A stretch of 30,792 bases of DNA from a virus (IMGVR_UViG_3300020172_002377:1-30792), one strand, 5' to 3'; positions 14,818-24,875 are shown, counted from the stretch's first letter. A program made the numbers and translations. Notes: generated by a model not told the origin, from the letters alone.

Positions 14818-15393
14818 ATGGAAAAATATCTAAGAATCAGTATGCTAGTATTAGGCATATTCTTAGTAGGATCAGCAATACAGGCTATTACTAAAAATCG
14901 TATAGCCTACTATAAACAACTCGAAGTAGTTACTCAACAAAAGATTGAAACTAAAAATCGAGAACTTGTCGCTCTACGTGATAGAGAAAGACAATTAGAA
15001 TGTTTAGCTCGAAATGTATATTTTGAATCTGCCTCAGAACCATTTGAAGGTAAAGTAGCAGTGGCTCAAGTTACATTGAATAGAGCAAAACATCCTCAAT
15101 TCCCAAACGATGTTTGCCAAGTAGTCTATCAAAAGTCTATCTTTATGGAAAAGGTAGTCTGTCAATTCAGTTGGTACTGTATGAATGGCGGTAGACCAAA
15201 AATCAAACATCCTGAATTATATAAGGAAAGTTATGAAGTTGCTAAAAAGGTTCTTTTGGAAAACTTTAGACTAAGTTCGATGAAAGATGCGTTATATTTT
15301 CATGCTGTTTACATCAGTCCTAATTGGGGCAAAGAACGAATTGGTGTAATCGGCAATCACGTTTTTTATAGGGATAAAAATGTCGGTTCTTAA
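14818..15393 (+). CDS. SleB-type cell wall hydrolase, endolysin candidate
   Basis: The protein has 191 residues. Residues about 7-23 form one membrane or signal-anchor segment (ISMLVLGIFLVGSAI), followed by a short helical linker. The catalytic domain from about 60 has ECLARNVYFESASEPFEGK (Glu70 probably catalytic), VAVAQVTLNRAKHPQFPNDV and VCQFSWYC, the Hydrolase_2 pattern that cuts peptidoglycan glycan strands. The anchor suggests export through the host Sec system. The next, overlapping gene is holin-like. The ribosome binding site is AAAGGAG. Confidence 0.9.
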   Translation: MEKYLRISMLVLGIFLVGSAIQAITKNRIAYYKQLEVVTQQKIETKNRELVALRDRERQLECLARNVYFESASEPFEGKVAVAQVTLNRAKHPQFPNDVCQVVYQKSIFMEKVVCQFSWYCMNGGRPKIKHPELYKESYEVAKKVLLENFRLSSMKDALYFHAVYISPNWGKERIGVIGNHVFYRDKNVGS

Positions 15394-15691
15394 TAGATGG
15401 ATAGAACACGCTAAGTTTGTTATTACCAAAAGACTTGGCGTAATTAGTTCTGAAACTATGGCTTGGTTAGCCAACATTATGTTACATGCTGCTACTATTC
15501 CTAGTTTGATAGCAGTAAGCATGAGTTTAACTGATAGACTACCCAGTGTAGATTTGGTACTCTTGACTTGGGGAGCTCTAACATTACTCTTTGCTAAAGC
15601 AGTTATTGTCAAGGACATGTTAAATGTAGCAACAATTGGTTTTGGATTTGTTATCCAAAGCGTATTAATGATGTTGATATTTTTCAAATAA
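15380..15691 (+). CDS. Holin-like small membrane protein
   Basis: The protein has 103 residues with three predicted membrane segments: about 29-50 (WLANIMLHAATIPSLIAVS), 58-75 (LVLLTWGALTLLFAKAVI) and 83-102 (TIGFGFVIQSVLMMLIFF). The N-terminus is amphipathic and basic. It overlaps the endolysin by 14 bases. Size, topology and position fit a class I holin, but holins share little sequence, so this rests on context. Confidence 0.6.
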   Translation: MSVLNRWIEHAKFVITKRLGVISSETMAWLANIMLHAATIPSLIAVSMSLTDRLPSVDLVLLTWGALTLLFAKAVIVKDMLNVATIGFGFVIQSVLMMLIFFK

Positions 15692-15701
15692 CCAAAAATA
15701 G

Positions 15702-15730
15702 TTGACAATCGAAGCCTTCTATAGTATTAT
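15702..15730 (+). promoter_or_regulatory. Sigma70-type promoter embedded in a terminator
   Basis: TTGACA (15702-15707), a 17-base spacer and TATTAT (15725-15730). The -10 box sits in the loop of the terminator hairpin, so a transcript starting near 15737 lacks the left arm and escapes termination. Confidence 0.65.
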
Positions 15731-15752
15731 TAGTACTGTAGAAGGTTTTTTT
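15715..15752 (+). terminator. Rho-independent terminator after the lysis genes
   Basis: The 12-bp stem CCTTCTATAGTA/TACTGTAGAAGG has one G-U pair and a 7-base loop, followed by seven T. It ends the lysis transcript. Confidence 0.85.
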
Positions 15753-15776
15753 ATTTTAACACACAGAAAGGCACAT

Positions 15777-16391
15777 ATGAAAAAGGCAATTGTAGTTGTA
15801 TCTTTAGCAACTGTTTTATCCGCATGTTCTACTACCAGTATGGAACCTTTGCGTACCGAAAATATTAGTAAACGTGAAGTACCTAGTTGGTATCTCGATC
15901 ATTCTGATATTGGTAAGGAATCCAAAGACGGTTGGAAGTTTTGGGACAAAGAAGGATACTTATATGCGGTAGCCGAAGACGTTAGTCCTAGCATGGAAAT
16001 GGCGCTAAAGAAAGCCACACTCAAAGCTAAGTCTAAAGTATTGGATCGTATCACTGGTGAGATGAATAATCGTACTACTATGGTGTATGACGAAGAAGGC
16101 GGTCCTGAGAAGCTAGAAGGATTTCAACAAAATCAAGATGTCATTGTTAATCTTATCGCAGAAAGTGTGCTTCGTACCTATGCTGTAGATAAAAAGATGA
16201 TAGTTTACAATCCAGACACTGCTCACTATCGTGCCTTTGTGCTAATGAAGATTACCAAAAAAGATGTGGAAGCTATGGCCAAAGAATACGATTCGCGTGT
16301 TGAACGCAAAGAGCGTAAACATGCTGGCAAGAATGTAAATGAAGTTGCCGGTGAGCTGTTAGATCAAACTAAGAATCGTAACAAACAATGA
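15777..16391 (+). CDS. Lipoprotein with LPP20-like domain
   Basis: I chose ATG 15777 (204 residues) because AAAGG lies upstream and it gives a clean lipoprotein signal: MKKAIVVVSLATVLSAC, lipobox LSAC with Cys17. The mature part has LYAVAEDVSPSMEMALKKAT followed by LKAKSKVLDRI, similar to the LPP20-type fold of bacterial outer-membrane lipoproteins. The C-terminus is highly charged. It would sit on the host envelope, possibly for superinfection exclusion or lysis. It has its own promoter at 15702. Confidence 0.75.
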   Translation: MKKAIVVVSLATVLSACSTTSMEPLRTENISKREVPSWYLDHSDIGKESKDGWKFWDKEGYLYAVAEDVSPSMEMALKKATLKAKSKVLDRITGEMNNRTTMVYDEEGGPEKLEGFQQNQDVIVNLIAESVLRTYAVDKKMIVYNPDTAHYRAFVLMKITKKDVEAMAKEYDSRVERKERKHAGKNVNEVAGELLDQTKNRNKQ

Positions 16392-16726
16392 TACGTTATC
16401 TACTAATTGGTAGTATGGTCCTTTCGGGCTGTACTACCTATACTCCCCGAGCTAGTATTCCTGATCAGTATTGTGATCTTAAATCTGAAACTGTCACTGT
16501 TAAAGATAAAAAAGGTCGAGTAGTCGATGGTAATACTGTTGAAGTAATGAACTGTAATGACAATAAAGTAGATCGGTTATTTCATGCGCAAAGTGGTATA
16601 GCACAAGACTGCGGAGAATACAAATACTTTATTACACTAAACAATCGTCCAGTAGAAAGGCGCGGCTATGCTTGTAAAAAATATGATGGTACTTGGGAAG
16701 TTGTCCCTCATCCTAGCATGTACTAA
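16388..16726 (+). CDS. Lipoprotein with 17-kDa-antigen-like C-terminal domain
   Basis: The protein has 112 residues. The lipoprotein signal is MIRYLLIGSMVLSGC (Cys15). The C-terminal half, DCGEYKYFITLNN followed by RGYACKKYDGTWEVV, resembles the outer-membrane surface antigen domain common in alphaproteobacteria (C-x-E-Y/F...AxG..C...DG.W). The start overlaps the previous gene (ATGA). It is a likely envelope protein; the precise role is unknown. Confidence 0.65.
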   Translation: MIRYLLIGSMVLSGCTTYTPRASIPDQYCDLKSETVTVKDKKGRVVDGNTVEVMNCNDNKVDRLFHAQSGIAQDCGEYKYFITLNNRPVERRGYACKKYDGTWEVVPHPSMY

Positions 16727-17087
16727 TACTCATGCTCAGAGTTGGGATAATCCTGTTAATAATCGTTGGTTAAGTAACGACAGTGCTATTCATGTTTTGA
16801 TAAACATGACTAGATACTTTGGTACGCAACTCAAGCCTCAAGATAAAGAGTTACATAATCGTGCTGTTTATCACGCTCTTAATAATTTAGAGAATGGAGA
16901 AGCGGTTGAGTGGTTCAATGATAAAACAGATGCTCAAGGTAAGGCTCGTATTGTTATGACTACACCTAATAATGGAAGTTACTGTAGACGTATACATAGT
17001 TGGGTAAGACTTGGCGCAGACGAACGTGCCTTTGAAGATACTGCCTGTTATAATGTTACTACAAAAACATGGAATTTTTACAAATAA
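16668..17087 (+). CDS. Secreted protein with 17-kDa-antigen-like domain
   Basis: I chose ATG 16668 because AAAGG lies 7 bases upstream; it overlaps the previous gene by 59 bases. The protein has 139 residues. The signal peptide is MLVKNMMVLGKLSLILACTN, cleaved probably after THA. The mature part has NLENGEAVEWFNDKTDAQGK and YCRRIHSWVRLG...DTACYNVTTKTWNF, the same two-Cys domain pattern as the preceding gene. The two look like divergent paralogues. It is probably periplasmic or outer-membrane associated. Confidence 0.65.
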   Translation: MLVKNMMVLGKLSLILACTNTHAQSWDNPVNNRWLSNDSAIHVLINMTRYFGTQLKPQDKELHNRAVYHALNNLENGEAVEWFNDKTDAQGKARIVMTTPNNGSYCRRIHSWVRLGADERAFEDTACYNVTTKTWNFYK

Positions 17088-17096
17088 ATAACTCTT

Positions 17097-18818
17097 ATGA
17101 AAGTAACATTTGCCGATAAAAGTATAGCATGGCTCGCTCTTCTAAGCGGGCTTGCCATTTCTGCTGTAGCAGTTTATTATTCAGTCGCAGGATTGATTAG
17201 TATTTTTGCTGCCGCGGCTATACCTATTGCTGTTATGGGTATAGTTCTGGAATTAAGCAAACTTGTTGCTACAGTTTGGTTAAAGCAGAATTGGTTCATT
17301 GCTCCTAGGCTAATCAAAGCATACTTATTAATAGCAGTGGCTATCTTAATGTTGATTACTAGCATGGGTATATTTGGCTACTTGTCAAAGGCACATTTGG
17401 ATCAGGCAGTACCCACTGGTGATGTTGCTGCTCAAGTTGCTCTTCTTGATGAAAAAATCAAAACTGAACGTGACAATATTGATGCGTCTAAAAAAGCATT
17501 GACTCAAATGGATGCGCAAGTTGATCAAATGCTGGGTCGTTCAGATACAGAACGTGGAGCAGAACGTGCTGTACAAATTCGTAAAAATCAAGCCAAAGAA
17601 CGTGCCAGTCTACAAGCAGACATTGCTAAAAGTCAAAAAGCCATAGCAGGGTTTAATCAAGAACGTGCTCCGATAGCCGCAGAATTGCGTAAAGTAGAAG
17701 CTGAAGTAGGCCCGATTAAATACATCGCAGCCTTACTATATGGCGACAATCCAGATCAAAACGTTTTAGAACGTGCTGTACGTTGGGTTATAATTTTAAT
17801 TGTTGTAATTTTTGATCCTCTTGCCGTTGTGTTGTTACTAGCTAGTCAATACAGTTTCCAATATTTTAGGAAACAAAAAGAGGAAGAAGATGCTAATATT
17901 AATGCCGAATTTAATAGTGTACATGTGGTGGGAGATGGCAGTGGAGCCGTTCCTGTGGTGGCTACCGGAAATCCCCAAGAAGAAATAACACATTGTCCTA
18001 AATGTGGCACAGAAATTATGAATGCGCCTGGTATTGGAGAGTTTTGTCCCAATAAAGAATGTGATGTAGTAGATAATCTATTTGGTACAGTTGATCCTGA
18101 GACAGAAGCATTTTTTAAACGTATAAGAGTAATTGCTAAACTACAAGACATCGAAGACGAACAAGCAGATATCGATGAAGCTAATGCTCTAATAGCAGAA
18201 ATTCCAAAAGACGAAGATAAGCTAGAAGAAATGGCCAGCGACTTAGCTGAGTTAGCACAGGTTACCGAAATAGAAGATATTGCAATTGAACCAGAAGAAA
18301 AACCTTGGCCATTTCCGATGTGGCGTCCATTAGAAGGTGATGCTAAACTAGAACAAGACATTATCGATAGCATGCCTGTTTTAGAAAATGAAGAACTTTG
18401 GGCAAGCCGTGTTATTGATGAAAATGACGACGAAGATGAAACCGAAGCAAAGCGTAACTGGAAATTATTAAATCCTCACGATACTATCAAACGTCAAAGA
18501 AATTTATACGAACGAGGATTAATAAGTCAATTACCGTGGGAAACTATTGAACAATTCGATTCTGAAAGAGAAGAAGAAGAAATTGAAAGATTAGCTCTAG
18601 CGGTAGATCCACTAACACCGGATTATGAAGCTGACGACGGTTCATTAACTGAAGATCAACTGGAACAGATACAACAGTCTGTAGAAGATTCTAAAAAAAA
18701 AGAGCTACATAATGAAGCAACAGAATCAACAAATAAAGAAGAAGCGGTAAACTACGTACAAAATAGTGAACAAGGTTCTGGATCTATTTGGAAAAGAATT
18801 CAAGAAAGAAAAAGCTAA
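17097..18818 (+). CDS. Four-helix membrane protein with coiled coil and zinc ribbon
   Basis: The protein has 573 residues. Membrane segments lie at about 9-38, 41-61, 73-96 and 228-250. A long coiled coil (about 108-205) between the third and fourth would be periplasmic. After the last helix comes a cytoplasmic part with a zinc-ribbon motif, Cys300-x2-Cys303 and Cys317-x4-Cys322 (CPKCGTE, FCPNKEC), then a very acidic 240-residue tail. The architecture resembles DUF4407-type phage membrane proteins. The function is unknown; an inner-membrane platform or superinfection barrier is possible. Confidence 0.7.
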   Translation: MKVTFADKSIAWLALLSGLAISAVAVYYSVAGLISIFAAAAIPIAVMGIVLELSKLVATVWLKQNWFIAPRLIKAYLLIAVAILMLITSMGIFGYLSKAHLDQAVPTGDVAAQVALLDEKIKTERDNIDASKKALTQMDAQVDQMLGRSDTERGAERAVQIRKNQAKERASLQADIAKSQKAIAGFNQERAPIAAELRKVEAEVGPIKYIAALLYGDNPDQNVLERAVRWVIILIVVIFDPLAVVLLLASQYSFQYFRKQKEEEDANINAEFNSVHVVGDGSGAVPVVATGNPQEEITHCPKCGTEIMNAPGIGEFCPNKECDVVDNLFGTVDPETEAFFKRIRVIAKLQDIEDEQADIDEANALIAEIPKDEDKLEEMASDLAELAQVTEIEDIAIEPEEKPWPFPMWRPLEGDAKLEQDIIDSMPVLENEELWASRVIDENDDEDETEAKRNWKLLNPHDTIKRQRNLYERGLISQLPWETIEQFDSEREEEEIERLALAVDPLTPDYEADDGSLTEDQLEQIQQSVEDSKKKELHNEATESTNKEEAVNYVQNSEQGSGSIWKRIQERKS

Positions 18819-18826
18819 CTATAAAT

Positions 18827-19240
18827 ATGAATCTTGGAAAAATTAATTTAATTACTCCTCCTGATAAATTATACAACACTAATATATCGTATCTTCTAGT
18901 TAAGCCCTCGACTAAAGTTAAAGTTCAGTTTCAAACTATGTTGAGTGATATCAAAGAAGATATAAATGTTTATGTATTTGATGGAGAAGAATCTGATATA
19001 GACTGGTTGTTAGGTGTGGCTCAGATTGTAGATTTCGTTATCATAGATGTAGATAATTGTGATCAATTAACTAAGTTGTTTATCAGTTTGTTACTAACTC
19101 AGCCTAATACTCATTACATAACAAATGACGAAATTACACCTTACAAGTTATTAAGTAGAAATAGAATTTATAACTTCGAATGGTTGAATGAAGTATTAAA
19201 TGATGCAGAAGATGATAGTGAGGATACTGATGAACAATAA
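18827..19240 (+). CDS. Conserved phage protein of unknown function
   Basis: I chose ATG 18827 (MNLGKINLITPPDKLYN, 137 residues) because the frame upstream of it overlaps the previous gene. The middle has alternating strands and helices like a Rossmann or CheY-type fold (INVYVFDGEESDIDWLLGVA, DFVIIDVDNCDQL, THYITNDEI). The tail is acidic (DAEDDSEDTDEQ). It overlaps the bS21 gene by 11 bases. I know it only as a family that neighbours S21 in similar phages. Confidence 0.6.
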   Translation: MNLGKINLITPPDKLYNTNISYLLVKPSTKVKVQFQTMLSDIKEDINVYVFDGEESDIDWLLGVAQIVDFVIIDVDNCDQLTKLFISLLLTQPNTHYITNDEITPYKLLSRNRIYNFEWLNEVLNDAEDDSEDTDEQ

Positions 19241-19454
19241 AGGTACTATAGTAACAGTAAAAGATGGAGAAGATATTAATCGTGCGTTAAGACGATTGAA
19301 AAATAAAGTAGAAGATGCTGGTACTCTTAAAACTTTACAAAAAAAAGAATACTACGAAAAGCCAACTACAGCTCGCAAACGTAAAAAAGCAGCAGGTCGA
19401 GCTCGATTCCTTAAAAAAATAGAAAAAGAACAATTGCCAAAAAAATTGTTCTAA
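19230..19454 (+). CDS. rpsU: Ribosomal protein bS21
   Basis: The protein has 74 residues. I chose ATG 19230 with GTGAGGAT just upstream. The sequence TVKDGEDINRALRRLKNKVE, YYEKPTTARKRKKAAGRARF and KEQLPKKLF is clearly bacterial S21 at full length. In cells bS21 sits at the anti-Shine-Dalgarno region of the small subunit and helps initiation. A phage copy could replace the host protein and bias translation to phage mRNAs. It overlaps the upstream gene by 11 bases and precedes a sigma70-type promoter. Confidence 0.95.
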   Translation: MNNKGTIVTVKDGEDINRALRRLKNKVEDAGTLKTLQKKEYYEKPTTARKRKKAAGRARFLKKIEKEQLPKKLF

Positions 19455-19474
19455 ACTTGTTTTTTTGTTATAAT
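19446..19474 (+). promoter_or_regulatory. Sigma70-type promoter
   Basis: TTGTTC (19446-19451), a 17-base spacer and TATAAT (19469-19474), overlapping the rpsU end. Weak -35, exact -10. It drives the exonuclease at 19494. Confidence 0.55.
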
Positions 19475-19493
19475 ACAATTTTAGAAAGAGATT

Positions 19494-20075
19494 ATGCTAT
19501 CTGACATTATGATAGATTTGGAGACACTGGCCACCTCTCCAAACGCAGCAGTATTAACCATTGGCGCTGTAAAGTTTGACCCTTTTAATAATGACATGGA
19601 TAATCCAAACTGTCAAAAATTATATCTCAGAGTAGATCTAGATAGTTGTGATGAATTTGGATTAGAAGTCAACGAGGACACGATTGCTTGGTGGGCTAAC
19701 CAAAGCAAAGAAGCGCAAGAAGAAGCGTTTAGTCCTGAAGGTCGAATCCATGTCCGTGACGCATTTAATCAGCTGTATAAATTTTGCTGGGGTGCCAAAC
19801 GTGTTTGGAGTCATGGTGCTAGTTTTGATACTGTTATCTGTGAAAATATCTTTAAAAAGCTTAACAAAGCATGTCCATGGAAGTTTTGGGAAGTACGCTG
19901 TACTCGAACATTATTCGACATCGGCATTAATCCTGAACGTCCACCTGTACTAAAGCATCACGCACTAGAAGATGCGTGGAATCAAACTATTGGAGTACAG
20001 AACGTATTTCAGCGGTTACGCAGCAGTACACAGTTTAATGGAAATTTAATTTCGCCTTTCGCGAATCAGAAATAA
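19494..20075 (+). CDS. DEDDh 3'-5' exonuclease, Rv2179c-like
   Basis: The protein has 193 residues. Exo I is MIDLETLATSP (Asp8, Glu10), Exo II is WSHGASFDTVI with the central Asp, and Exo III is HHALEDAW with His and Asp. The layout with the WW-rich middle (DTIAWWANQSKEAQEEAF) is that of Rv2179c-like exoribonucleases found in phages. It could degrade RNA or single-stranded DNA. It has its own promoter at 19446. Confidence 0.87.
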   Translation: MLSDIMIDLETLATSPNAAVLTIGAVKFDPFNNDMDNPNCQKLYLRVDLDSCDEFGLEVNEDTIAWWANQSKEAQEEAFSPEGRIHVRDAFNQLYKFCWGAKRVWSHGASFDTVICENIFKKLNKACPWKFWEVRCTRTLFDIGINPERPPVLKHHALEDAWNQTIGVQNVFQRLRSSTQFNGNLISPFANQK

Positions 20076-20083
20076 ATAAAGTC

Positions 20084-20152
20084 GTATAACGCCAATAGGG
20101 TTATACAAAGGACATGAGTCCGCAATATCTTGCTTAATTTAAGGAGAGAATT
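20084..20152 (+). promoter_or_regulatory. dnaK leader: hairpins plus shared chaperone ribosome-binding module
   Basis: Hairpin GTATAAC/GTTATAC (20084-20090 and 20100-20106) and a small GGAC/GTCC hairpin (20110-20121) are followed by CTTGCTTAATTTAAGGAG (20129-20146). Nearly the same module precedes groES and hsp20. Confidence 0.65.
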
Positions 20153-22024
20153 ATGAGCAAAATCATCGGTATCGATTTGGGTACTACTAATAGCTGTGTA
20201 GCAGTAATCGAGAACGGCACAGCAAAAGTAATAGAAAATTCAGAAGGCACACGTACTACACCTAGCATTGTAGCTTACACAGAAAACGAAATTCTCGTTG
20301 GTGCTCCAGCTAAACGTCAAGCAGTAACAAATCCTAAAAATACAATCTACGCAGCCAAGCGTCTCATTGGACGTAAGTTTGAAGAAAGTCAAAATCATCT
20401 TATGCCTTACGAAGTTGTAAAAGCATCTAATGGCGATGCGTGGATTAAGGCATTAGACAAAGAATTGGCTCCTCCGCAAGTCAGCGCAGAAGTGCTACGC
20501 AAAATGAAAAAGACTGCGGAAGACTATCTAGGTGAAGAAGTCACGCAAGCAGTTATCACAGTGCCTGCTTACTTTAATGATAGTCAACGCCAAGCAACTA
20601 AAGATGCTGGTAAAATTGCCGGCTTGGAAGTGTTACGTATTATCAATGAGCCAACTGCAGCAGCATTAGCATATGGCGTAGATAAAGAAAGTAAAGTAGA
20701 TAGAAAAGTTGCTGTCTACGACCTAGGCGGTGGTACATTCGATGTAAGTATTATTGAAATCGCCAATGTAGATGGCGATAAACAGATTGAAGTTCTTAGT
20801 ACAAATGGTGACACATCATTAGGCGGAGAAGATTTTGATAATCGTATCATTGATTATCTTGTTACCGAGTTTAAGAAAGAATCAGGTGTTGACTTAGGCA
20901 AAGACGTCATGGCATTACAACGTCTAAAAGAAGCAGCAGAACGTACTAAGATAGAACTAAGCAATAGCACACAGACAGACGTTAACTTGCCTTACATTAC
21001 TGCGGACGCAACAGGTCCTAAGCACATGAATATAAAAATGACTCGCGCTAAATTAGAAAGTCTGGTAGACGATCTGCTTCAGCGTAGTCTTACTCCTTGT
21101 CGTCAAGCATTGAAAGATGCAGGTATTACTGCCGCAGACATTGACGAAGTTATTCTTGTTGGCGGGCAGACACGTATGCCTAAAGTACAGGAAGAAGTTG
21201 AAAAACTTTTTGGCAGAGCTCCACGCAAAGATGTTAATCCAGATGAAGCAGTGGCAGTGGGCGCAGCAGTCCAAGGTGCTGTACTAGGCGGTGATCGTAA
21301 AGATGTGCTGTTACTAGACGTGACTCCGTTGAGTCTTGGTATCGAAACAATGGGCGGTATCTTTACCAAATTGATTAACAAGAATACTACTATTCCTACA
21401 AAACATAGCCAAGTATTTTCAACAGCAGACGATAATCAACCAGCTGTTACTATTAAGGTAGCACAAGGTGAAAGAGAAATGTTTGCCTATAATAAAATAC
21501 TAGGCGAATTTAATCTTGAAGGTATTGCTCCAGCACGTAGAGGAGTTCCTCAAATTGAAGTCAGTTTAGATATCGACGCCAATGGTATCATGCATGTCAG
21601 TGCTAAAGATAAAAACACCGGCAAAGAAAACAAGATCACTATTAAGTCAAATAGTGGCTTAACTGATGACGAAGTCCAACAAATGATTAAAGATGCTGAA
21701 GTTAATGCTGAAGCAGATAAGAAACAGCGTGAGGTTGTGGAAACAAGAAATCAAGCCGATGGCTTGCTTCACACTGTAAAAAATGATTTACAAGAAGTTG
21801 AAGATAAGTTGACTGAAGATCAAAAAACTTCAGTTAATCAGGCTATAACAGATTTAGAATCTGTTATAAATGGTGATGACGTAACAGTTATTACCGAAAA
21901 AGTGAATAACCTGTTTACAGCAAGTCAGGTTATTCAACAGGCTAAGTCAACAACTTCCGATGAATCCACTGATACTGCTCAAACAGTAGATGCTGAATTC
22001 AAAGAAGTTAAAGACGCAGCTTAA
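20153..22024 (+). CDS. dnaK: Hsp70 chaperone DnaK
   Basis: The protein has 623 residues, full length. The ATPase domain shows [44 protein letters not shown] and [11 protein letters not shown]. The substrate domain starts near 385 ([17 protein letters not shown]). The helical lid ends in [10 protein letters not shown], so even the conserved C-terminal tail is kept. No DnaJ or GrpE gene is in the window, so host partners are probably used. It may fold virion proteins or work with the phage IscU, whose LPPVK motif is the DnaK/HscA-type contact. Phage-encoded DnaK is rare. Confidence 0.97.
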   Translation: MSKIIGIDLGTTNSCVAVIENGTAKVIENSEGTRTTPSIVAYTENEILVGAPAKRQAVTNPKNTIYAAKRLIGRKFEESQNHLMPYEVVKASNGDAWIKALDKELAPPQVSAEVLRKMKKTAEDYLGEEVTQAVITVPAYFNDSQRQATKDAGKIAGLEVLRIINEPTAAALAYGVDKESKVDRKVAVYDLGGGTFDVSIIEIANVDGDKQIEVLSTNGDTSLGGEDFDNRIIDYLVTEFKKESGVDLGKDVMALQRLKEAAERTKIELSNSTQTDVNLPYITADATGPKHMNIKMTRAKLESLVDDLLQRSLTPCRQALKDAGITAADIDEVILVGGQTRMPKVQEEVEKLFGRAPRKDVNPDEAVAVGAAVQGAVLGGDRKDVLLLDVTPLSLGIETMGGIFTKLINKNTTIPTKHSQVFSTADDNQPAVTIKVAQGEREMFAYNKILGEFNLEGIAPARRGVPQIEVSLDIDANGIMHVSAKDKNTGKENKITIKSNSGLTDDEVQQMIKDAEVNAEADKKQREVVETRNQADGLLHTVKNDLQEVEDKLTEDQKTSVNQAITDLESVINGDDVTVITEKVNNLFTASQVIQQAKSTTSDESTDTAQTVDAEFKEVKDAA

Positions 22025-22025
22025 T

Positions 22026-22079
22026 AATGTGTGACGCTATGGGTTACACATTTGTTCTTGCTTAATTAAGGAGAAAATT
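22026..22079 (+). promoter_or_regulatory. groES leader: hairpin plus shared chaperone module
   Basis: Stem AATGTGTGAC/GTTACACATT (22026-22035 and 22043-22052, one G-U pair) with a 7-base loop, followed within 5 bases by CTTGCTTAATTAAGGAG. The layout matches the dnaK and hsp20 leaders. Confidence 0.65.
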
Positions 22080-23994
<1,915 letters not shown>

Positions 23995-24009
23995 TTGTCT
24001 TTTTAGTAG

Positions 24010-24017
24010 TATAAATA
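24010..24017 (+). promoter_or_regulatory. Late-promoter-like box TATAAATA
   Basis: An exact T4 late consensus between groEL and hsp20. The start would fall within the hairpin 24016-24050. Confidence 0.5.
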
Positions 24018-24077
24018 TTTGTGCGGTGCCCAGGTGGGGCCGCACAAATAATTCTTGCTTAATTTAAGGAGAAAAAA
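24016..24077 (+). promoter_or_regulatory. hsp20 leader: strong hairpin plus shared chaperone module
   Basis: A perfect 11-bp stem TATTTGTGCGG/CCGCACAAATA (24016-24026 and 24040-24050) with a G/C-rich inner loop that can pair further. Then CTTGCTTAATTTAAGGAG leads to ATG 24078. There is no T-run, so it is not a standard terminator. Confidence 0.65.
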
Positions 24078-24518
24078 ATGACGCAATTAACACGTTTTGA
24101 CACAACTGCTCTAAACAGAGCACTAGTAGGTTTCGATAGACTTTTTGATACATTTGAAAGTAGATTCGCAAACCAATTAAATTCTAATTATCCTCCACAC
24201 AACATCGTCAAGACCGATGACACACATTATCAAATCGAAATCGCAATAGCTGGATTTAAAAAAGATGAGATACATGTAGAAATCGAACAAGAGATGTTGA
24301 CAGTTAGAGGAGAGTCTGAAGCAAGTGATGATTCAAATACACGACAATATCTACATAGAGGGTTGAGCAGTCGTAGCTTTCTAAGAAGCTGGCAACTAGC
24401 TGAACACATGATTGTAAATGGAGCTGAAATTAAGGACGGTGTACTGACAATCAGTTTGGAGTACATTATTCCAGAAGAAAAGAAAGCTCGAGTAATTGAC
24501 ATTGTAGAAATTAAGTAA
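24078..24518 (+). CDS. Small heat-shock protein Hsp20
   Basis: The protein has 146 residues. The alpha-crystallin domain spans about 35-145, with YQIEIAIAGFKKDEIHVEI, LTVRGE and ADGVLTISL-type strand (KDGVLTISLEYIIPEE). The N-terminus TRFDTTALNRALVGFDRLF is that of IbpA-type proteins. It holds unfolded proteins for refolding. It follows groEL and shares the chaperone leader. T4-like cyanophages also often carry Hsp20. Confidence 0.93.
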   Translation: MTQLTRFDTTALNRALVGFDRLFDTFESRFANQLNSNYPPHNIVKTDDTHYQIEIAIAGFKKDEIHVEIEQEMLTVRGESEASDDSNTRQYLHRGLSSRSFLRSWQLAEHMIVNGAEIKDGVLTISLEYIIPEEKKARVIDIVEIK

Positions 24519-24524
24519 TATAAT
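24496..24524 (+). promoter_or_regulatory. Consensus sigma70-type promoter for clpS operon
   Basis: TTGACA (24496-24501), a 17-base spacer and TATAAT (24519-24524): both boxes perfect. It lies over the end of hsp20. The start near 24531 falls within the hairpin below. Confidence 0.8.
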
Positions 24525-24549
24525 ATAGGGGAAGGCAACTTCCCCTATA
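24524..24549 (+). other. Perfect hairpin with GCAA tetraloop before clpS
   Basis: The stem TATAGGGGAAG/CTTCCCCTATA (11 bp) is capped by GCAA, a GNRA tetraloop. No T-run follows, so it may mark an mRNA end or stabilise the transcript rather than terminate. Confidence 0.7.
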
Positions 24550-24569
24550 CCACAGCTTTGGAGATTAAA

Positions 24570-24875
24570 ATGAACGCAGAATCCGATATTAAAATCGATG
24601 AAAAAGTTAAACAAAAAATTCAAGAACCTAAACATTGGAAGGTAATTTTCTTAAATGATGAATATACCCCAATGGATTTTGTCATACAAGTTCTTCAAGA
24701 AGTCTTTAAGCACAGCCATGACACTGCTACAAATATAACTATGCAAGTACATAACGAAGGTAGTGGAATAGCCGGTGTATACACATTCGAGATAGCAGAA
24801 GTTAAAGCAGTAGAAGCTACTACTCTAGCTCGCAGCAGTGGCTTTCCACTTCAAGTTAAAATGGAGGAAGAATGA
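24570..24875 (+). CDS. clpS: ClpS adaptor of the N-degron pathway
   Basis: The protein has 101 residues. I chose ATG 24570 with TTTGGAGA upstream. KHWKVIFLNDEYTPMDFVIQ contains the substrate-pocket residues Asn29, Asp30 and Glu31; His61 lies in MQVHNEGSGIAGVY. It would deliver N-end-rule substrates to host ClpAP. It heads a tight operon with heme oxygenase (ATGA overlap) and bilin reductase. A variable N-terminal extension is short, as usual. Confidence 0.93.
   Translation: MNAESDIKIDEKVKQKIQEPKHWKVIFLNDEYTPMDFVIQVLQEVFKHSHDTATNITMQVHNEGSGIAGVYTFEIAEVKAVEATTLARSSGFPLQVKMEEE

Noticed and set aside
15702-15776. An N-terminal extension of the LPP20-like lipoprotein starting at TTG 15702
   Set aside because: It would run through the promoter and terminator and hide the clear lipoprotein signal that begins at ATG 15777.
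18820-18827. TATAAATA as late promoter for the gene at 18827
   Set aside because: The box overlaps the ATG itself, so a transcript starting downstream would lack the start codon. It may act for rpsU or be chance.
24016-24050. Rho-independent terminator after groEL
   Set aside because: The stem is strong but the following bases are not a T-run. It sits next to the shared chaperone module, so it is treated as a leader hairpin.
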